From: Akkermansiaceae bacterium
Lineage (GTDB): Bacteria > Verrucomicrobiota > Verrucomicrobiia > Verrucomicrobiales > Akkermansiaceae
NCBI GenBank assembly: GCA_025354565.1
Contig: JANXMQ010000223.1
Span: 1-56,311 of the forward strand
DNA length: 56,311 bases
Direction of reading: 5' to 3'
Shown here: positions 1 to 8,376 of the stretch, in pieces
Position numbering within the stretch: the stretch's first letter is position 1
Layout of the letters: each line of letters begins with the position of its first letter
Program-made: the position numbers and the translations under genes
Notes under the pieces: generated by a model
Seen by the model: only the letters and a program-made list of their open reading frames with translations
Told to the model about the DNA's origin: nothing
The model's database searches: none

Positions 1-2
1 CC

Positions 3-161
3 GCGTTGCTTTTTCTCCTCAACTTCATCCCGGATTCCTTCTTCCCGAACGAGGCATTAAATGCGTCCGGTGTTCGATTCCCTGGCAGCGCGGAATTAGC
101 CAAACGGTTGTTACTCAAAATGAATGGGCGTCCGTCACAGCCCGCACAGAGCCAAGAGTGA
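3..161 (+). CDS. C-terminal end of an unidentified protein
   Basis: An open frame runs in from the left edge and stops at TGA 159-161, giving the last 52 residues. It opens with a hydrophobic stretch (ALLFLLNFIPDSFF) and ends in a basic, then Gln/Ser-rich tail. The family cannot be told from this piece. It is called coding because the frame is open to the edge and its codon use is ordinary. No gene is seen between here and 341. Confidence 0.4.
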   Translation, partial: ALLFLLNFIPDSFFPNEALNASGVRFPGSAELAKRLLLKMNGRPSQPAQSQE

Positions 162-340
162 AGCGATGGGTAGCGTTTTTCATTAGGAGTTTTCCACACC
201 GATCATTGCTGTCTGTCACTTTGAATTGAAACTTTCCCCCGCCCGCGGCAACGTGGTGCGGATGACTTCACCCAAGCGGATGCCGCAAGACAGCAATAGG
301 GCGACAACGACGGCGGTGATGGGGGTTCATCGGAACGCGA

Positions 341-1615
341 CTACGCCATTTCCAAGCCCCGCATCGTGCCGGTGCTGCTGGCGAATTTCCCCGCGTCGAG
401 GCCGAGGCGCTGGAGCATGGTGACGTAGAGATTGGTCAGCGGGTAGTTGTTCGTTTTGTCGAAGGCCAAGTGCTGGCCGTGCTTGAAGCCGCCGCCAGCG
501 AGGAGCACGGGGAGGTTGTGGTTGTCGTGGTTGTTGCCGTTGCCGAGGTTGCTGCCGTAGAGGATTTGCGTGCGGTCGAGCAGCGTGGCGTCGCCTTCGT
601 GCGAGGATTGCAGGCGGGTGAAGAAGTCGGCGAGTTTCTGGAACTGCGCGAGTTCGAGGTTCATTAGCTCGATGAGCTTGTCCTCGCGCCCGACGTGGTG
701 GGAGAGGTTGTGCGCGTCGGTGTGGACGCCGGGGATGTGCTCGCTGAAGCCGTCGAGCTTCACCAGCAGCGTGATGAGGCGGGTGCTGTCCGTGGTGAAA
801 GCGAGGTACGCGAGGTCATACATGGCGGCGAGTTTTTCCGGCAAATACTCCGGGTCTTGCGGCACGGCGGCGGCCACTTTCGGCTTCGGCTTGCGCTCCC
901 ATTCTTCGGCGATGACGAGACGGCGTTCCACTTCGCGCACGCTGGTGAAGTATTGATCCAACCGCTCGCGGTCGCTGCTGCCGAGCTGCTTTTGCAGGCT
1001 GGCCGCGCGCGTGGCCACGGCGTCGAGGATGCTGCGGTCCGTGCGGAGATTCTCCACTTGTCTCTCCACCGCCGCTGCATCGCCAGCGATGAAGAGCGCC
1101 TTGAAAACCTCCGCCGCACTGCGCTCCGCAGGCAGCATCACGCCGCTGCCGGTGAAGGAGAGCGATTGATTCCCGCCTTTGGAAACCACGAGCGGCAACG
1201 CAGCGACGCGGGTCTGATGCCCGATTTGCTCGGCGGCAAATTGGTCGAGCGAGATGCTGTTGCGAAACGACGCCGTCCCCGGATGCGGCGCGCCGGTGAG
1301 GAACGTCGCCTCCGCGTTATGCCCGCCCGTCACCTCCGGCAGCGAAGTCCCGCTGAAGACCGTGAACTGCTCGCGGAACTCCTTCAGCGTCTCCAGATAC
1401 GGCGTGAGCGCATAATCCCGCCCCGCCGTGGCCGGATAAAAGTGCCGGTCCAGCACGCCGAGATTCGTGCAAATGGAAATCATGCGACGCGGCGCGGCCA
1501 CCGCCGTCTGCCCAAAGACCGGACGCATAGCATCTAGAAACGGCAGAGCTATAGTGGCCCCCGCAGCGCGGAGAAAAGTGCGGCGGGAAAGTGGAGTGCG
1601 GGCGATGTGTGTCAT
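341..1615 (-). CDS. DUF1552 family Tat-exported protein
   Basis: This 424-residue protein has a twin-arginine signal at its N-terminus (SRRTFLRAAG, residues 10-19), so it should be exported folded by the Tat system. The body matches the DUF1552 family of planctomycetes and verrucomicrobia, whose biochemical role is not established. The ATG at 1615 is preferred because it lies 4 bases after the stop of the DUF1592 gene and places the RR motif normally. An in-frame ATG 33 bases upstream lies inside that gene. The tight spacing implies translational coupling, and the DUF1592-DUF1552 pairing is the usual arrangement for this family. The function (an exported partner of a cytochrome-like protein) is inferred from that pairing. 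Confidence 0.88.
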   Translation of the reverse strand: MTHIARTPLSRRTFLRAAGATIALPFLDAMRPVFGQTAVAAPRRMISICTNLGVLDRHFYPATAGRDYALTPYLETLKEFREQFTVFSGTSLPEVTGGHNAEATFLTGAPHPGTASFRNSISLDQFAAEQIGHQTRVAALPLVVSKGGNQSLSFTGSGVMLPAERSAAEVFKALFIAGDAAAVERQVENLRTDRSILDAVATRAASLQKQLGSSDRERLDQYFTSVREVERRLVIAEEWERKPKPKVAAAVPQDPEYLPEKLAAMYDLAYLAFTTDSTRLITLLVKLDGFSEHIPGVHTDAHNLSHHVGREDKLIELMNLELAQFQKLADFFTRLQSSHEGDATLLDRTQILYGSNLGNGNNHDNHNLPVLLAGGGFKHGQHLAFDKTNNYPLTNLYVTMLQRLGLDAGKFASSTGTMRGLEMA

Positions 1616-1619
1616 AGTT

Positions 1620-4286
1620 TTACTTGGTTTGGAAAAGCTCACTCGCAACGACTTCCTGCACGAGGGAGCGGATGCCGTGTTGGGTAGGTTTGGTTTTGGC
1701 GATGATGGCCTCGATGGCGGCGCGGTCGGAGAAGCGGATGCCGGCGCCGGTGGCGTAGATGATGAGCTGGCGGGCGACGTTGCGGGCGAGGGCGTCCGGG
1801 TTTTTTAGCAGCAGTTCGCGATAGCCGTCCAAGTCGGCGAATTTTTGGCCGTCGGCGAGTTCGCCGGTGGAATCAACGGTGGAACCGCAGCGCAGTTTGG
1901 CGCGGTTCAGATAGGCGCCGCTGCCGAAGATTTCCACGCTTGGTTCGTCCTTTTTCGCGCCTCCTGCGAGGCGGTAGCGGTCGCGGAATCCGCCGATGAC
2001 ATCGAAACTTTCGAGTGCCATGCCAGGCGGATCAATCTTCGCGTGGCACGATGCGCACGCGGCGTCGGCGCGATGTTTCTCGATCATCTGGCGGATGGTT
2101 ACTGCTCCCGTCGCGTCGGGCTCGACAGCGGGGATGTTCGGTGGTGGCGGCTGGCGCGGGATGCCGAGGATGCGCTCCATGACCCACACGCCGCGCAGCA
2201 CCGGCGAAGTCGCGGTGCCGTTGGCCGTCACCTTCAGCACCGCCGCCTGCGTGAGAAAACCGCCGCGCGGCGAGCCTTCGGGCACCTTCACTTCGCGCAG
2301 CTCCGCGCCGTTCACGCCGTGAATGCCGTAAAGCTCGGCGAGGCGTTGATTGATGAGGATGGTGTCGGACGCGATCAGTTCGCGGACGCCGCGATTTTGC
2401 GTGAGCAAACGGCGGAAAGTGGCGCGTGATTCCTCGAGCATGGAGTCGTGCAGCCACGGGTCGAACTCGGGATAAAGCGCCGGGTCGGGCGTGGTGAAAT
2501 CGATCTTCTTCAGCTCCAGCCACTCGTCTGTGAAGTGCTCCACAAATCGCTCCGAGCGCGGGTCGCCCAGCATCCGCTCCACCTGCGCCGTGAGCGTCGC
2601 GGGCTGCGCGAGTGTCTTCTTGGCGGCGAGGTCGAGCAGCACGGCATCGGGCATCGAATCCCACAGGAAATAAGACAGCCGCGAGGCCAGCGCGTAGTCG
2701 CCGAGCGCCGCCTGGCCATTCGCCGCGAGCTGCGGCACGCCGGACTCCAGGCCGATGAAGAGGAAATCCGGTGCGCAAAGAATCGCCTTGTATCCCGCGA
2801 GCATCGCCTGCTCGAACTTCACCCCGCGCCCAAGTTCCGCCGCGATGATGGCCGCGTAGGGAGCCAGTTCCTCCGCCTGCACCGGACGCCGAAACGCCCG
2901 CGTCGCAAAGCTCAGCAACAGCGTCGCTTGATCCTCCGCAGTCGGCGCTTTCTCGCCAAAGAGCGACTGCTGGCTGGCGGGCGGCCATTGGTCGATAATC
3001 GGGCCGGTGACCTCAAACCAATCGTAGGCCAGTGCCGGTCCTTCATAGGAAAGAATGCCGTTGGTTGACCCCCAGTTGCAGGCGCCGGACGACGGCAGCG
3101 TCATCGCATGAAACGAAATCCGCTCACCTGGATTGAGCCAGACCATGAATTCGTGCGTGGCCGGTTTCAGCGGCGGCGCGTCGTAAAAGCCGATGACCTT
3201 GCCGTTCAGCGACGCGCGCACGATTTGCGTCGCCTCCGTCTTGCCGTAGAACTCCACGTTTTCCATCCAACCCTGCGTCGGCTTTTCCTTGGGCAGCGGT
3301 GTCATCTGCCACTGGTCTTTTTCGTCTTTGAAAGGCGGCGTGCCGAAGACCTCGAAATTCTGCACCAATCCGCGCACCGGTGGCGCGACTTTGGTTCGTT
3401 CCCAGCGCAGGCTCCACGCGGAAAATTTTACGCGATACCAGCCGCTCACCGGCGGATTGAAGCGGTCAATCTGCAAACCCTCCGGCTGATGCGCGCCGAT
3501 GACGCCGGTCAGCACAGCCACCGAATCGGCCTCCCCCTGAAAATTCGCCGCGCGATAGGAGTTGCCGATATCGTCGCGCGGATTGCCGGCGATGCGTGTG
3601 GTGAGGCCGGGTGCAAGTTCCTGCCCTTTGAGCGGGACCGCGCAGTGAACCGCAATCGAACTTCGCGCCGTGTCTTGCTTGGCCGCTGGCTCGCGCCACG
3701 TCTTCGTCTCGGGCTGCTTACCAGTTTCCACGAGCGCCTTCGTCAATGCCCGCTCCGCCGCCTGCAAATATTTCGTCATCTGGACGTGCGAGATGTCGAG
3801 CGCTCCCGCCACTTTATCGAAGCCGAACTGCTGCCCATCCTCCGGCAGCGAATCCTTCACGCGCAACAGCGGCAACCCCAGCAAATCGCGCAGCGTATTC
3901 TCATACTCCGTGCGATTCATCCGCCGCACCATCGTCCGCCCGCCTCCAGCCTTGAGCGCGGCACTTTCCGCATCCACCAGTTCCCTCCGAATCTCCGTGA
4001 GAAAAGCCGCGCGTTCAGTCTCCGGCGGACGCTTCTTTTTCTTCGGCGGCATCTCGCCGCTCTCAATGCGGTCAAAGACCCGCACCCACTTGGCAAAAGC
4101 ATCCGCGTTCGCCAAATCCGGCTTCAGCGCCGTGATGTCGAAGCCGCCCTTCTTCTCCGTCGAGTCATGGCAATCCGCGCAGTGCTGCTCGATGAAAGCG
4201 ATGGTCTTTTTTTCATCGGCCGTTGCGCCGGGGCTGATGGCAAAAAATGCGATGGCTGAAAGTGTGGAGGTAGCGAGCAAGTTCAT
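1620..4286 (-). CDS. DUF1592/DUF1588 planctomycete-type cytochrome c protein
   Basis: The 888-residue protein begins with a Sec-type signal peptide (residues 1-23), then a PSCyt-type haem-binding segment with CADCH at 36-40. Next come the DUF1587-like segment (RMNRTEYENTLRDLLGL, about 123-140), a DUF1595/DUF1592 core (FATRAFRRPV, later SRLSYFLWDSMPD), and a DUF1588 region with a second CASCH near 742-746 followed by DPPGMALESFD. The DUF1585 segment lies at the C-terminus. This is the complete domain order of the large planctomycete/verrucomicrobial multidomain cytochromes, which are thought to act in the periplasm; their substrates are unproven. It is the first gene of an operon with the DUF1552 gene. 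The two CxxCH motifs suggest covalent haem at both ends. Confidence 0.9.
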   Translation of the reverse strand: MNLLATSTLSAIAFFAISPGATADEKKTIAFIEQHCADCHDSTEKKGGFDITALKPDLANADAFAKWVRVFDRIESGEMPPKKKKRPPETERAAFLTEIRRELVDAESAALKAGGGRTMVRRMNRTEYENTLRDLLGLPLLRVKDSLPEDGQQFGFDKVAGALDISHVQMTKYLQAAERALTKALVETGKQPETKTWREPAAKQDTARSSIAVHCAVPLKGQELAPGLTTRIAGNPRDDIGNSYRAANFQGEADSVAVLTGVIGAHQPEGLQIDRFNPPVSGWYRVKFSAWSLRWERTKVAPPVRGLVQNFEVFGTPPFKDEKDQWQMTPLPKEKPTQGWMENVEFYGKTEATQIVRASLNGKVIGFYDAPPLKPATHEFMVWLNPGERISFHAMTLPSSGACNWGSTNGILSYEGPALAYDWFEVTGPIIDQWPPASQQSLFGEKAPTAEDQATLLLSFATRAFRRPVQAEELAPYAAIIAAELGRGVKFEQAMLAGYKAILCAPDFLFIGLESGVPQLAANGQAALGDYALASRLSYFLWDSMPDAVLLDLAAKKTLAQPATLTAQVERMLGDPRSERFVEHFTDEWLELKKIDFTTPDPALYPEFDPWLHDSMLEESRATFRRLLTQNRGVRELIASDTILINQRLAELYGIHGVNGAELREVKVPEGSPRGGFLTQAAVLKVTANGTATSPVLRGVWVMERILGIPRQPPPPNIPAVEPDATGAVTIRQMIEKHRADAACASCHAKIDPPGMALESFDVIGGFRDRYRLAGGAKKDEPSVEIFGSGAYLNRAKLRCGSTVDSTGELADGQKFADLDGYRELLLKNPDALARNVARQLIIYATGAGIRFSDRAAIEAIIAKTKPTQHGIRSLVQEVVASELFQTK

Positions 4287-4427
4287 GGGCGAAATGATGA
4301 TGTCCGACAGCGGTTGGGAGTAACTGTTTTTGGCGTGTTCATCCTAGTTTCTGACGAGGCGTTGCGGGTTTTCGCTGACTCCCATTCCGTTCGAGTTCAC
4401 GAGCGTCCCCAGTGGGTGTGAGTGTCT

Positions 4428-6041
4428 TCAAGGTGTGAGCGATTTCGGAATGCGTGAGAGGATGTCCGGTGGCGGGGTGAGGATTCTTGCGAACTTCAGG
4501 CACGCGCCGTCGTGCAGCACTGGAGCATCCGGTGGAATCTGCGCGGACATGAATGGGTTGGCCCCCATGCCGGGCATGGGGGGCATGGCCCCGGGCTTAC
4601 CCGCGCCAGGCGGACCGAACTGGGGCATTTGCAAACCCGATTTGACCTCCAGAAAATAGACCTCGCCATAGCGCTGCCAGTCATCGGGCCGCAAGGCTCC
4701 GGGCTGGGAGATACGAGTGCGGAGGAACCATGCGCTCCACCATTCCGGGCCGTGTTGCGCGCAGACGAGCGTGTGTTCGGGCTGCGTAATATGCTGGGAA
4801 AGGCTTTGCAATTCGCTCATCGCAGCATCGCTGAGGATGGCGCGTCCGCCGCGTTGCAAGGCCGGAGCATTGCTCCCGATACCCACACCGAGCACGACGC
4901 CGAGCACCGCCCAGCGACGCCACGCCGTGGTGATGTTCAGAATCGCAAACGCCGCGACGATGACCGCAGGCAGCATGGCGATCAGGTTGAAACGGATCAT
5001 CTTGTCCATACGGAACCACGGGCCGGTGAGCGCGAGAACGGTGAGCGCCAGGCCTGCGACGAGCGCCGCATCGGCGACGGGCAGTCTTCTCCGCTGCCGC
5101 CAGACGATGATGAGTGAAGGGATGACCGTCAGGGCAAATCCGGCGGAGGGCACCAAGCGCATCGCAATCATCACGCCGCGCGGCATTATGGGTATCCAAA
5201 CCGAGTCGGAGGCAAACTTTGCCGGATTCGTGAGCGCCGTGATGAGGCGATGGATGCGCGAAGGGTCAAACTTCCAAAGCACCAACACCGCCGCAAGGCC
5301 CAGAACCCCCGCGCCCGCAGTCATCCACGGCAGCAACTGGTGCCAGTTCACGGAGCCTCCGTGCCGGGCGACGAACACCAGCATCACCGCGATCAACATC
5401 ACCACCGCCGCGCCGAGCACGCCGATGTGGGTGAGACCCAACAGCAGCAGACACCCCAGCACGCCCGCGCCGCGCCGGCGCGTCGGTGCATCCAGCCAGC
5501 CATGCAGCGTCATCGCCAGCGCCGCCAGCCACACCAGGGCCAGCGAGTTCTTTTGCGTGTCACCCACCATCCCAATCAAAGGTGACGCCAGACAAGCCAG
5601 CGCCGCCGCCGCGAGCGGCACCCCGTCGCCCAGACCGCGCCTCGCCGCCCAGCGCCGCACCAGCACAAATACCGGCCACGCCGCCAGCGGAGGCCACGCG
5701 GAATCACCAAGCTTCACGGCCCAAACGATGGCATCTGCCTGCGCCAGACCACCCACCTTGGCCAGCAATGAAGCCAGGGCCGCGTGGAGATAAAACGTCA
5801 GCGGCATATCCGGGATGCCAAGCACCCCGTGCTCCATGAGCGAGCGTGCCTGCACGAGATAGTATCCGCCGTTGATCCCCGGCACATAAGGCGTGGTGAA
5901 ATGCAGCCACGCCCGCGCCGTCACCGCCAATGCCATGATCGCCACGTTGGGTAGCCAACGCGCGAAGGACTTTTCACGACCGCTCGTCGGGCAGCCTGAA
6001 GGCGTTGCGCTCTGATGAGGAAATGATTGGGTTGGATTCAC
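4428..6041 (-). CDS. polytopic membrane protein, GT-C glycosyltransferase-like
   Basis: The 537-residue protein has roughly ten hydrophobic segments and an early loop (PGINGGYYLVQARSLMEHG) after the first membrane helix. That layout resembles the GT-C fold of lipid-linked sugar transferases (PMT/ArnT-like). The usual catalytic acidic pair was not identified with confidence, so enzyme activity is a guess. The C-terminus has a low-complexity Pro/Gly/Met segment (encoded near 4555-4620) before a short soluble tail. The start codon lies only 17 bases from attC1 of the neighbouring cassette array. No attC follows the gene at 4287-4427, so it is probably the first chromosomal gene beyond the array, or the last cassette after loss of its attC. 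Confidence 0.6.
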   Translation of the reverse strand: MNPTQSFPHQSATPSGCPTSGREKSFARWLPNVAIMALAVTARAWLHFTTPYVPGINGGYYLVQARSLMEHGVLGIPDMPLTFYLHAALASLLAKVGGLAQADAIVWAVKLGDSAWPPLAAWPVFVLVRRWAARRGLGDGVPLAAAALACLASPLIGMVGDTQKNSLALVWLAALAMTLHGWLDAPTRRRGAGVLGCLLLLGLTHIGVLGAAVVMLIAVMLVFVARHGGSVNWHQLLPWMTAGAGVLGLAAVLVLWKFDPSRIHRLITALTNPAKFASDSVWIPIMPRGVMIAMRLVPSAGFALTVIPSLIIVWRQRRRLPVADAALVAGLALTVLALTGPWFRMDKMIRFNLIAMLPAVIVAAFAILNITTAWRRWAVLGVVLGVGIGSNAPALQRGGRAILSDAAMSELQSLSQHITQPEHTLVCAQHGPEWWSAWFLRTRISQPGALRPDDWQRYGEVYFLEVKSGLQMPQFGPPGAGKPGAMPPMPGMGANPFMSAQIPPDAPVLHDGACLKFARILTPPPDILSRIPKSLTP

Positions 6042-6057
6042 GGGAGACGGCTAGCGA

Positions 6058-6116
6058 CGCCTAACGACCAAGCTCAGCGACCGCGGAGCAGTTCGCGGCA
6101 GCGCATGGGTTAGGCG
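6058..6116 (-). other. attC site 1 (after the transporter cassette)
   Basis: The 59-base site has outer arms CGCCTAAC (6058-6065) and GTTAGGCG (6109-6116), perfect inverted complements. On the minus strand they form R'' (GCCTAAC) and R' (GTTAGGC, fitting GTTRRRY). The interior contains GCTCCGCGGTCGCTGAGC, also present in attC3. It begins 12 bases after the transporter stop codon. Confidence 0.88.
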
Positions 6117-6127
6117 TTTCGTTGGAG

Positions 6128-6766
6128 TTAGTGGCAGTCATCGCAAAGCTCTCCGCGCAAAGCCTGCGTGCCCTCGCGGATGATGATGGGCACCATGATG
6201 AGCGCCGCCACGGGGTCAGTCCACCACCAACCGAAAGCCGCGTTGAGCGCGAGGCCACCGAGCAGAATAGCTGACAAGTAAGCGCAAAGGTCGGTCTGGC
6301 GGGAATCGGCGGCGAGCGCCGCACTGTCGAGACGTGCGGCCACACGACGCTTGGCGCGGGCGAGCAACGGCATGACGATGAGAGAGACGACTGAAAGGGC
6401 GATACCGACAAAGCTCGTGTGTGGTGGCTCGTGGCGGATGAGCGAATGAGCGGCATCGTAGGCGACGTAAGCCGCGAGGATGAAAAAGCAGACGCCGACG
6501 AGCCGAAGGGCCAGACGCTCGCGCTGCTCGTCCACCTCGTGCGACTGGAGGCGCCAAAGCAGCACGAGACTGGACAGACTCTCGATGACAGAATCCGCGC
6601 CGAAGCAGACGAGTGCGATGCTACCCGCGAAGACGCCCGCCGTGATGGCGACCGCTGCCTCGGTGGCGTTCCAACCGAGCGTGAACCACTCCAAGCGGCG
6701 TGCGCTGTGCGTGTCCGCCTTGCGGGAGGCACACGGACAAGAACAACATTCGGCGGCTTCGTTCAT
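6128..6766 (-). CDS. CDF-like cation transporter (cassette gene)
   Basis: The 212-residue inner-membrane protein has a Cys-rich N-terminus (ECCSCPC) and about six hydrophobic helices. Conserved pieces match the cation-diffusion-facilitator fold in its TMEM163-like branch: FGADSVIESLSS in the second helix, ADSRQTDLCAYLS, then GWWWTDPVAALIM. Aspartates in the second and fifth helices would bind the metal (Zn2+ or similar). The cytoplasmic C-terminal domain of classical CDF proteins is missing, as expected for this branch. The ATG at 6766 is chosen because upstream in-frame sequence runs through attC2. The gene lies between attC2 and attC1, so it is a mobile cassette. The metal specificity cannot be read from the sequence. 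Confidence 0.82.
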   Translation of the reverse strand: MNEAAECCSCPCASRKADTHSARRLEWFTLGWNATEAAVAITAGVFAGSIALVCFGADSVIESLSSLVLLWRLQSHEVDEQRERLALRLVGVCFFILAAYVAYDAAHSLIRHEPPHTSFVGIALSVVSLIVMPLLARAKRRVAARLDSAALAADSRQTDLCAYLSAILLGGLALNAAFGWWWTDPVAALIMVPIIIREGTQALRGELCDDCH

Positions 6767-6782
6767 AGAGTGTGCGTAGCAG

Positions 6783-6908
6783 CGGCTAACGAGAACAAGC
6801 TCACAGCGACTGCGGAGGCTGGCGCGACCGCTGCACGGTGGGCGGCAAGGCGGCGGAAGCAGCCAGCGTGACAGCCGGAGCCTGTTCGTTGCAGCGCATG
6901 GTTGGGCG
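6783..6908 (-). other. attC site 2 (after the toxin-antitoxin cassette)
   Basis: This longer site, about 126 bases, has GGCTAAC at 6784-6790 and GTTGGGC at 6901-6907. On the minus strand they read GCCCAAC (R'') and GTTAGCC (R'). The interior has an extended imperfect palindrome, with AGCTCACAGCGACTGCGGAG related to the sequence inside sites 1 and 3. The weaker arm match makes it the most diverged of the three. It begins 26 bases after the yoeB stop. Confidence 0.78.
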
Positions 6909-6933
6909 TTTCCGGTCGCATTTGTGTTGCCGT

Positions 6934-7194
6934 TCAAGGGCCGTAATGAAACCGCATCTGTGCGAGTGGAATGCCTCCCTCGACGGTTCGATAGACGAGC
7001 CGATGCTCTGAGTCGATGCGGCGCGACCAATAGCCACGAAAAGCGTGCTTGAGCGGTTCGGGCTTGCCGATGCCGGAGTGTGGGCTGCGAATCATGTCCC
7101 TCAGAAGCAGGTTGATGCGAGCGACCATCTTTGGGTCGGTGGCCTGCCAGAAGGTGTAATCCTCCCACGCTTGCGGTGCGAAGGTGAGATTCAC
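6934..7194 (-). CDS. yoeB: YoeB family mRNA interferase toxin
   Basis: The 86-residue protein is full length for YoeB, a ribosome-dependent endoribonuclease that cuts mRNA in the A site. The residues known to be catalytic in the E. coli enzyme fall at identical positions: Glu46 (in GKPEPLKH), Arg65 (in SEHRLVYR) and His83-Tyr84 (in RFHYGP). The toxin is therefore predicted to be active. Its ATG overlaps the end of the antitoxin gene by 4 bases, the usual coupling for yefM-yoeB. As a cassette gene flanked by attC2 and attC3 it probably stabilises the array, a known role of toxin-antitoxin cassettes in integrons; here that is inference. Confidence 0.94.
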   Translation of the reverse strand: MNLTFAPQAWEDYTFWQATDPKMVARINLLLRDMIRSPHSGIGKPEPLKHAFRGYWSRRIDSEHRLVYRTVEGGIPLAQMRFHYGP

Positions 7195-7448
7195 GCGTTG
7201 AGGTCGATGTCGCGCACGACGCCTTTGCCGCTTTCGAGGGCGTGGATGGCTTCGAGCAGTCGTTTAGCGTTGGCGGGGCTGCGCATGAGGTAAGCGGTCT
7301 CCTCCAAAGACTCGAAATCCTCCAGCGAAAGCATGACCACCGACTGGTCGCGGTTGCGGGTGATGATGACCGGCGTGTGGTCGCTGCAAACCCTGTCCAT
7401 CGTGGAAGCGAGGTTCTCACGGGCGGCGGTGTAGCTGATCGCGTTCAT
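7191..7448 (-). CDS. yefM: YefM/Phd family antitoxin
   Basis: The 85-residue antitoxin starts MNAISYTAARENL, the signature of the YefM/Phd_YefM DNA-binding domain, followed by TPVIITRN and VVMLSLEDFESLEETAYLM. The C-terminal part (about 55-85) should wrap and inhibit YoeB. The ATG at 7448 matches the family start; in-frame ATGs at 7457, 7469 and 7484 would add 3-12 residues and cannot be excluded. It precedes and overlaps the toxin gene, so the pair is probably autorepressed through the YefM N-terminal domain. Its start lies 64 bases downstream of attC3, leaving room for a cassette-borne promoter. Confidence 0.93.
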   Translation of the reverse strand: MNAISYTAARENLASTMDRVCSDHTPVIITRNRDQSVVMLSLEDFESLEETAYLMRSPANAKRLLEAIHALESGKGVVRDIDLNA

Positions 7449-7511
7449 GCTGGACATGATGCTGTCCATACTTGGTTTCGTCAAGGTGTGGTTTCACAAG
7501 ACATGAGGAAA

Positions 7512-7631
7512 CGCCTAACGACCCCAAGCTCAGCGACCGCGGAGCACGGCGCGGCACCTGCATGGTGGGCGGAAAGGCGGCGGCGGAAGCAGGTGCCGTG
7601 ACCGCGGAGCAGTTCGCTTTATTGTTAGGCG
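7512..7631 (-). other. attC site 3 (after the bPH2-protein cassette)
   Basis: The 120-base site has outer arms CGCCTAAC (7512-7519) and GTTAGGCG (7624-7631). Inside is a second palindrome (CGGCACCTGC / GCAGGTGCCG) around a GC-rich loop, plus GCTCAGCGACCGCGGAGC as in site 1. It begins 10 bases after the stop of the bPH2 gene. Confidence 0.9.
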
Positions 7632-7640
7632 CTTTTGTGG

Positions 7641-8354
7641 TTAGCGTCCTTCGTTGTGACTCTGAATGCGTTGGATGCAATTTCGGAACTGGATAGGGTG
7701 TGCGATAACTCGAAACGGCTCCGCCGATCCGCCCGTTCCGCGTAGAGTAACCGTTCCGTAGTCGAAAAGACGTCCGAAGATATCTTGGCTTACATCGACG
7801 GATTCGATCTTGGAGATGAACATCTCGATACTGCGGCGACTGATAAAACCAACTTTGATTAGGATGCGTCGGTCGGTAATAACGAATTCGCTGGTGAGGT
7901 ATGTAACCACAGGTTGCAAGACGAGAAGCACGACAAGAACAAGGAAGACGCCAATGCCGATGGGCCTAGGGCTAATCTTGTCATACGAGGCAAGTGCCAT
8001 AGAAATCGGGACTAAAATGACCGAGAAAATGATGGCAGAAATCGCAGCGCGAAGAAATATGATCCAATGAACAGTGGTCTTGTGAAGCGGTGTTTCATTC
8101 TGCTGCAAGGTTGAAGTCACGTAGCCGCCGAGTGAGCTAAGTGGGATCGAGGGCAAGTCGATAACCGCGGGGCTTGTTCCGGCCTGTGTCGCGCGATTGG
8201 GAGGAATAGAGCGTTGAGGAGGCGGACGGTAAGCTGGGGTACCGGGAACAACTATCGGTTGGTTACAAGCTGGGCAATTGCCTCCTGATCCGGCTTGGTC
8301 CGAGTCGGCACTGATATGCTGGCCGCAATGAGGGCATTCAAACTTGAGCGTCAT
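7641..8354 (-). CDS. zinc-ribbon and bPH2 (DUF304) membrane protein, cassette gene
   Basis: The 237-residue protein starts with a zinc ribbon (CPHC at 7-10 and CPAC at 27-30) and a Pro-rich linker. Two membrane helices follow (about 95-125 and 132-155), then a bacterial PH domain of the bPH2/DUF304 type (FVITDRRILIKVGFISRRS, then SKIESVDVSQD). bPH2 domains with paired helices occur in many small bacterial membrane proteins, and no reaction is known for them. It is the first cassette of the array: it follows a GTTAAGC core site at 8377-8383 and ends just before attC3. Cassette genes of unknown role are common, and nothing here assigns one. Confidence 0.8.
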   Translation of the reverse strand: MTLKFECPHCGQHISADSDQAGSGGNCPACNQPIVVPGTPAYRPPPQRSIPPNRATQAGTSPAVIDLPSIPLSSLGGYVTSTLQQNETPLHKTTVHWIIFLRAAISAIIFSVILVPISMALASYDKISPRPIGIGVFLVLVVLLVLQPVVTYLTSEFVITDRRILIKVGFISRRSIEMFISKIESVDVSQDIFGRLFDYGTVTLRGTGGSAEPFRVIAHPIQFRNCIQRIQSHNEGR

Positions 8355-8376
8355 TGGAAAGAAGTGGTCTAGAAGC

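Noticed and set aside
695-1537. Long plus-strand frame opposite the DUF1552 gene
   Set aside because: It is antisense to a clear family match and has the repetitive Arg/Glu/Ala composition of a high-GC shadow frame.
4555-4620. Pro/Gly/Met-rich tandem-like segment in the GT-C-like protein
   Set aside because: Local low complexity inside the C-terminal tail, not a repeat array or regulatory element.
6767-7420. N-terminal extension of the transporter frame to 7420
   Set aside because: It runs through attC2 and the yoeB gene; Ser/Arg-rich without motifs.
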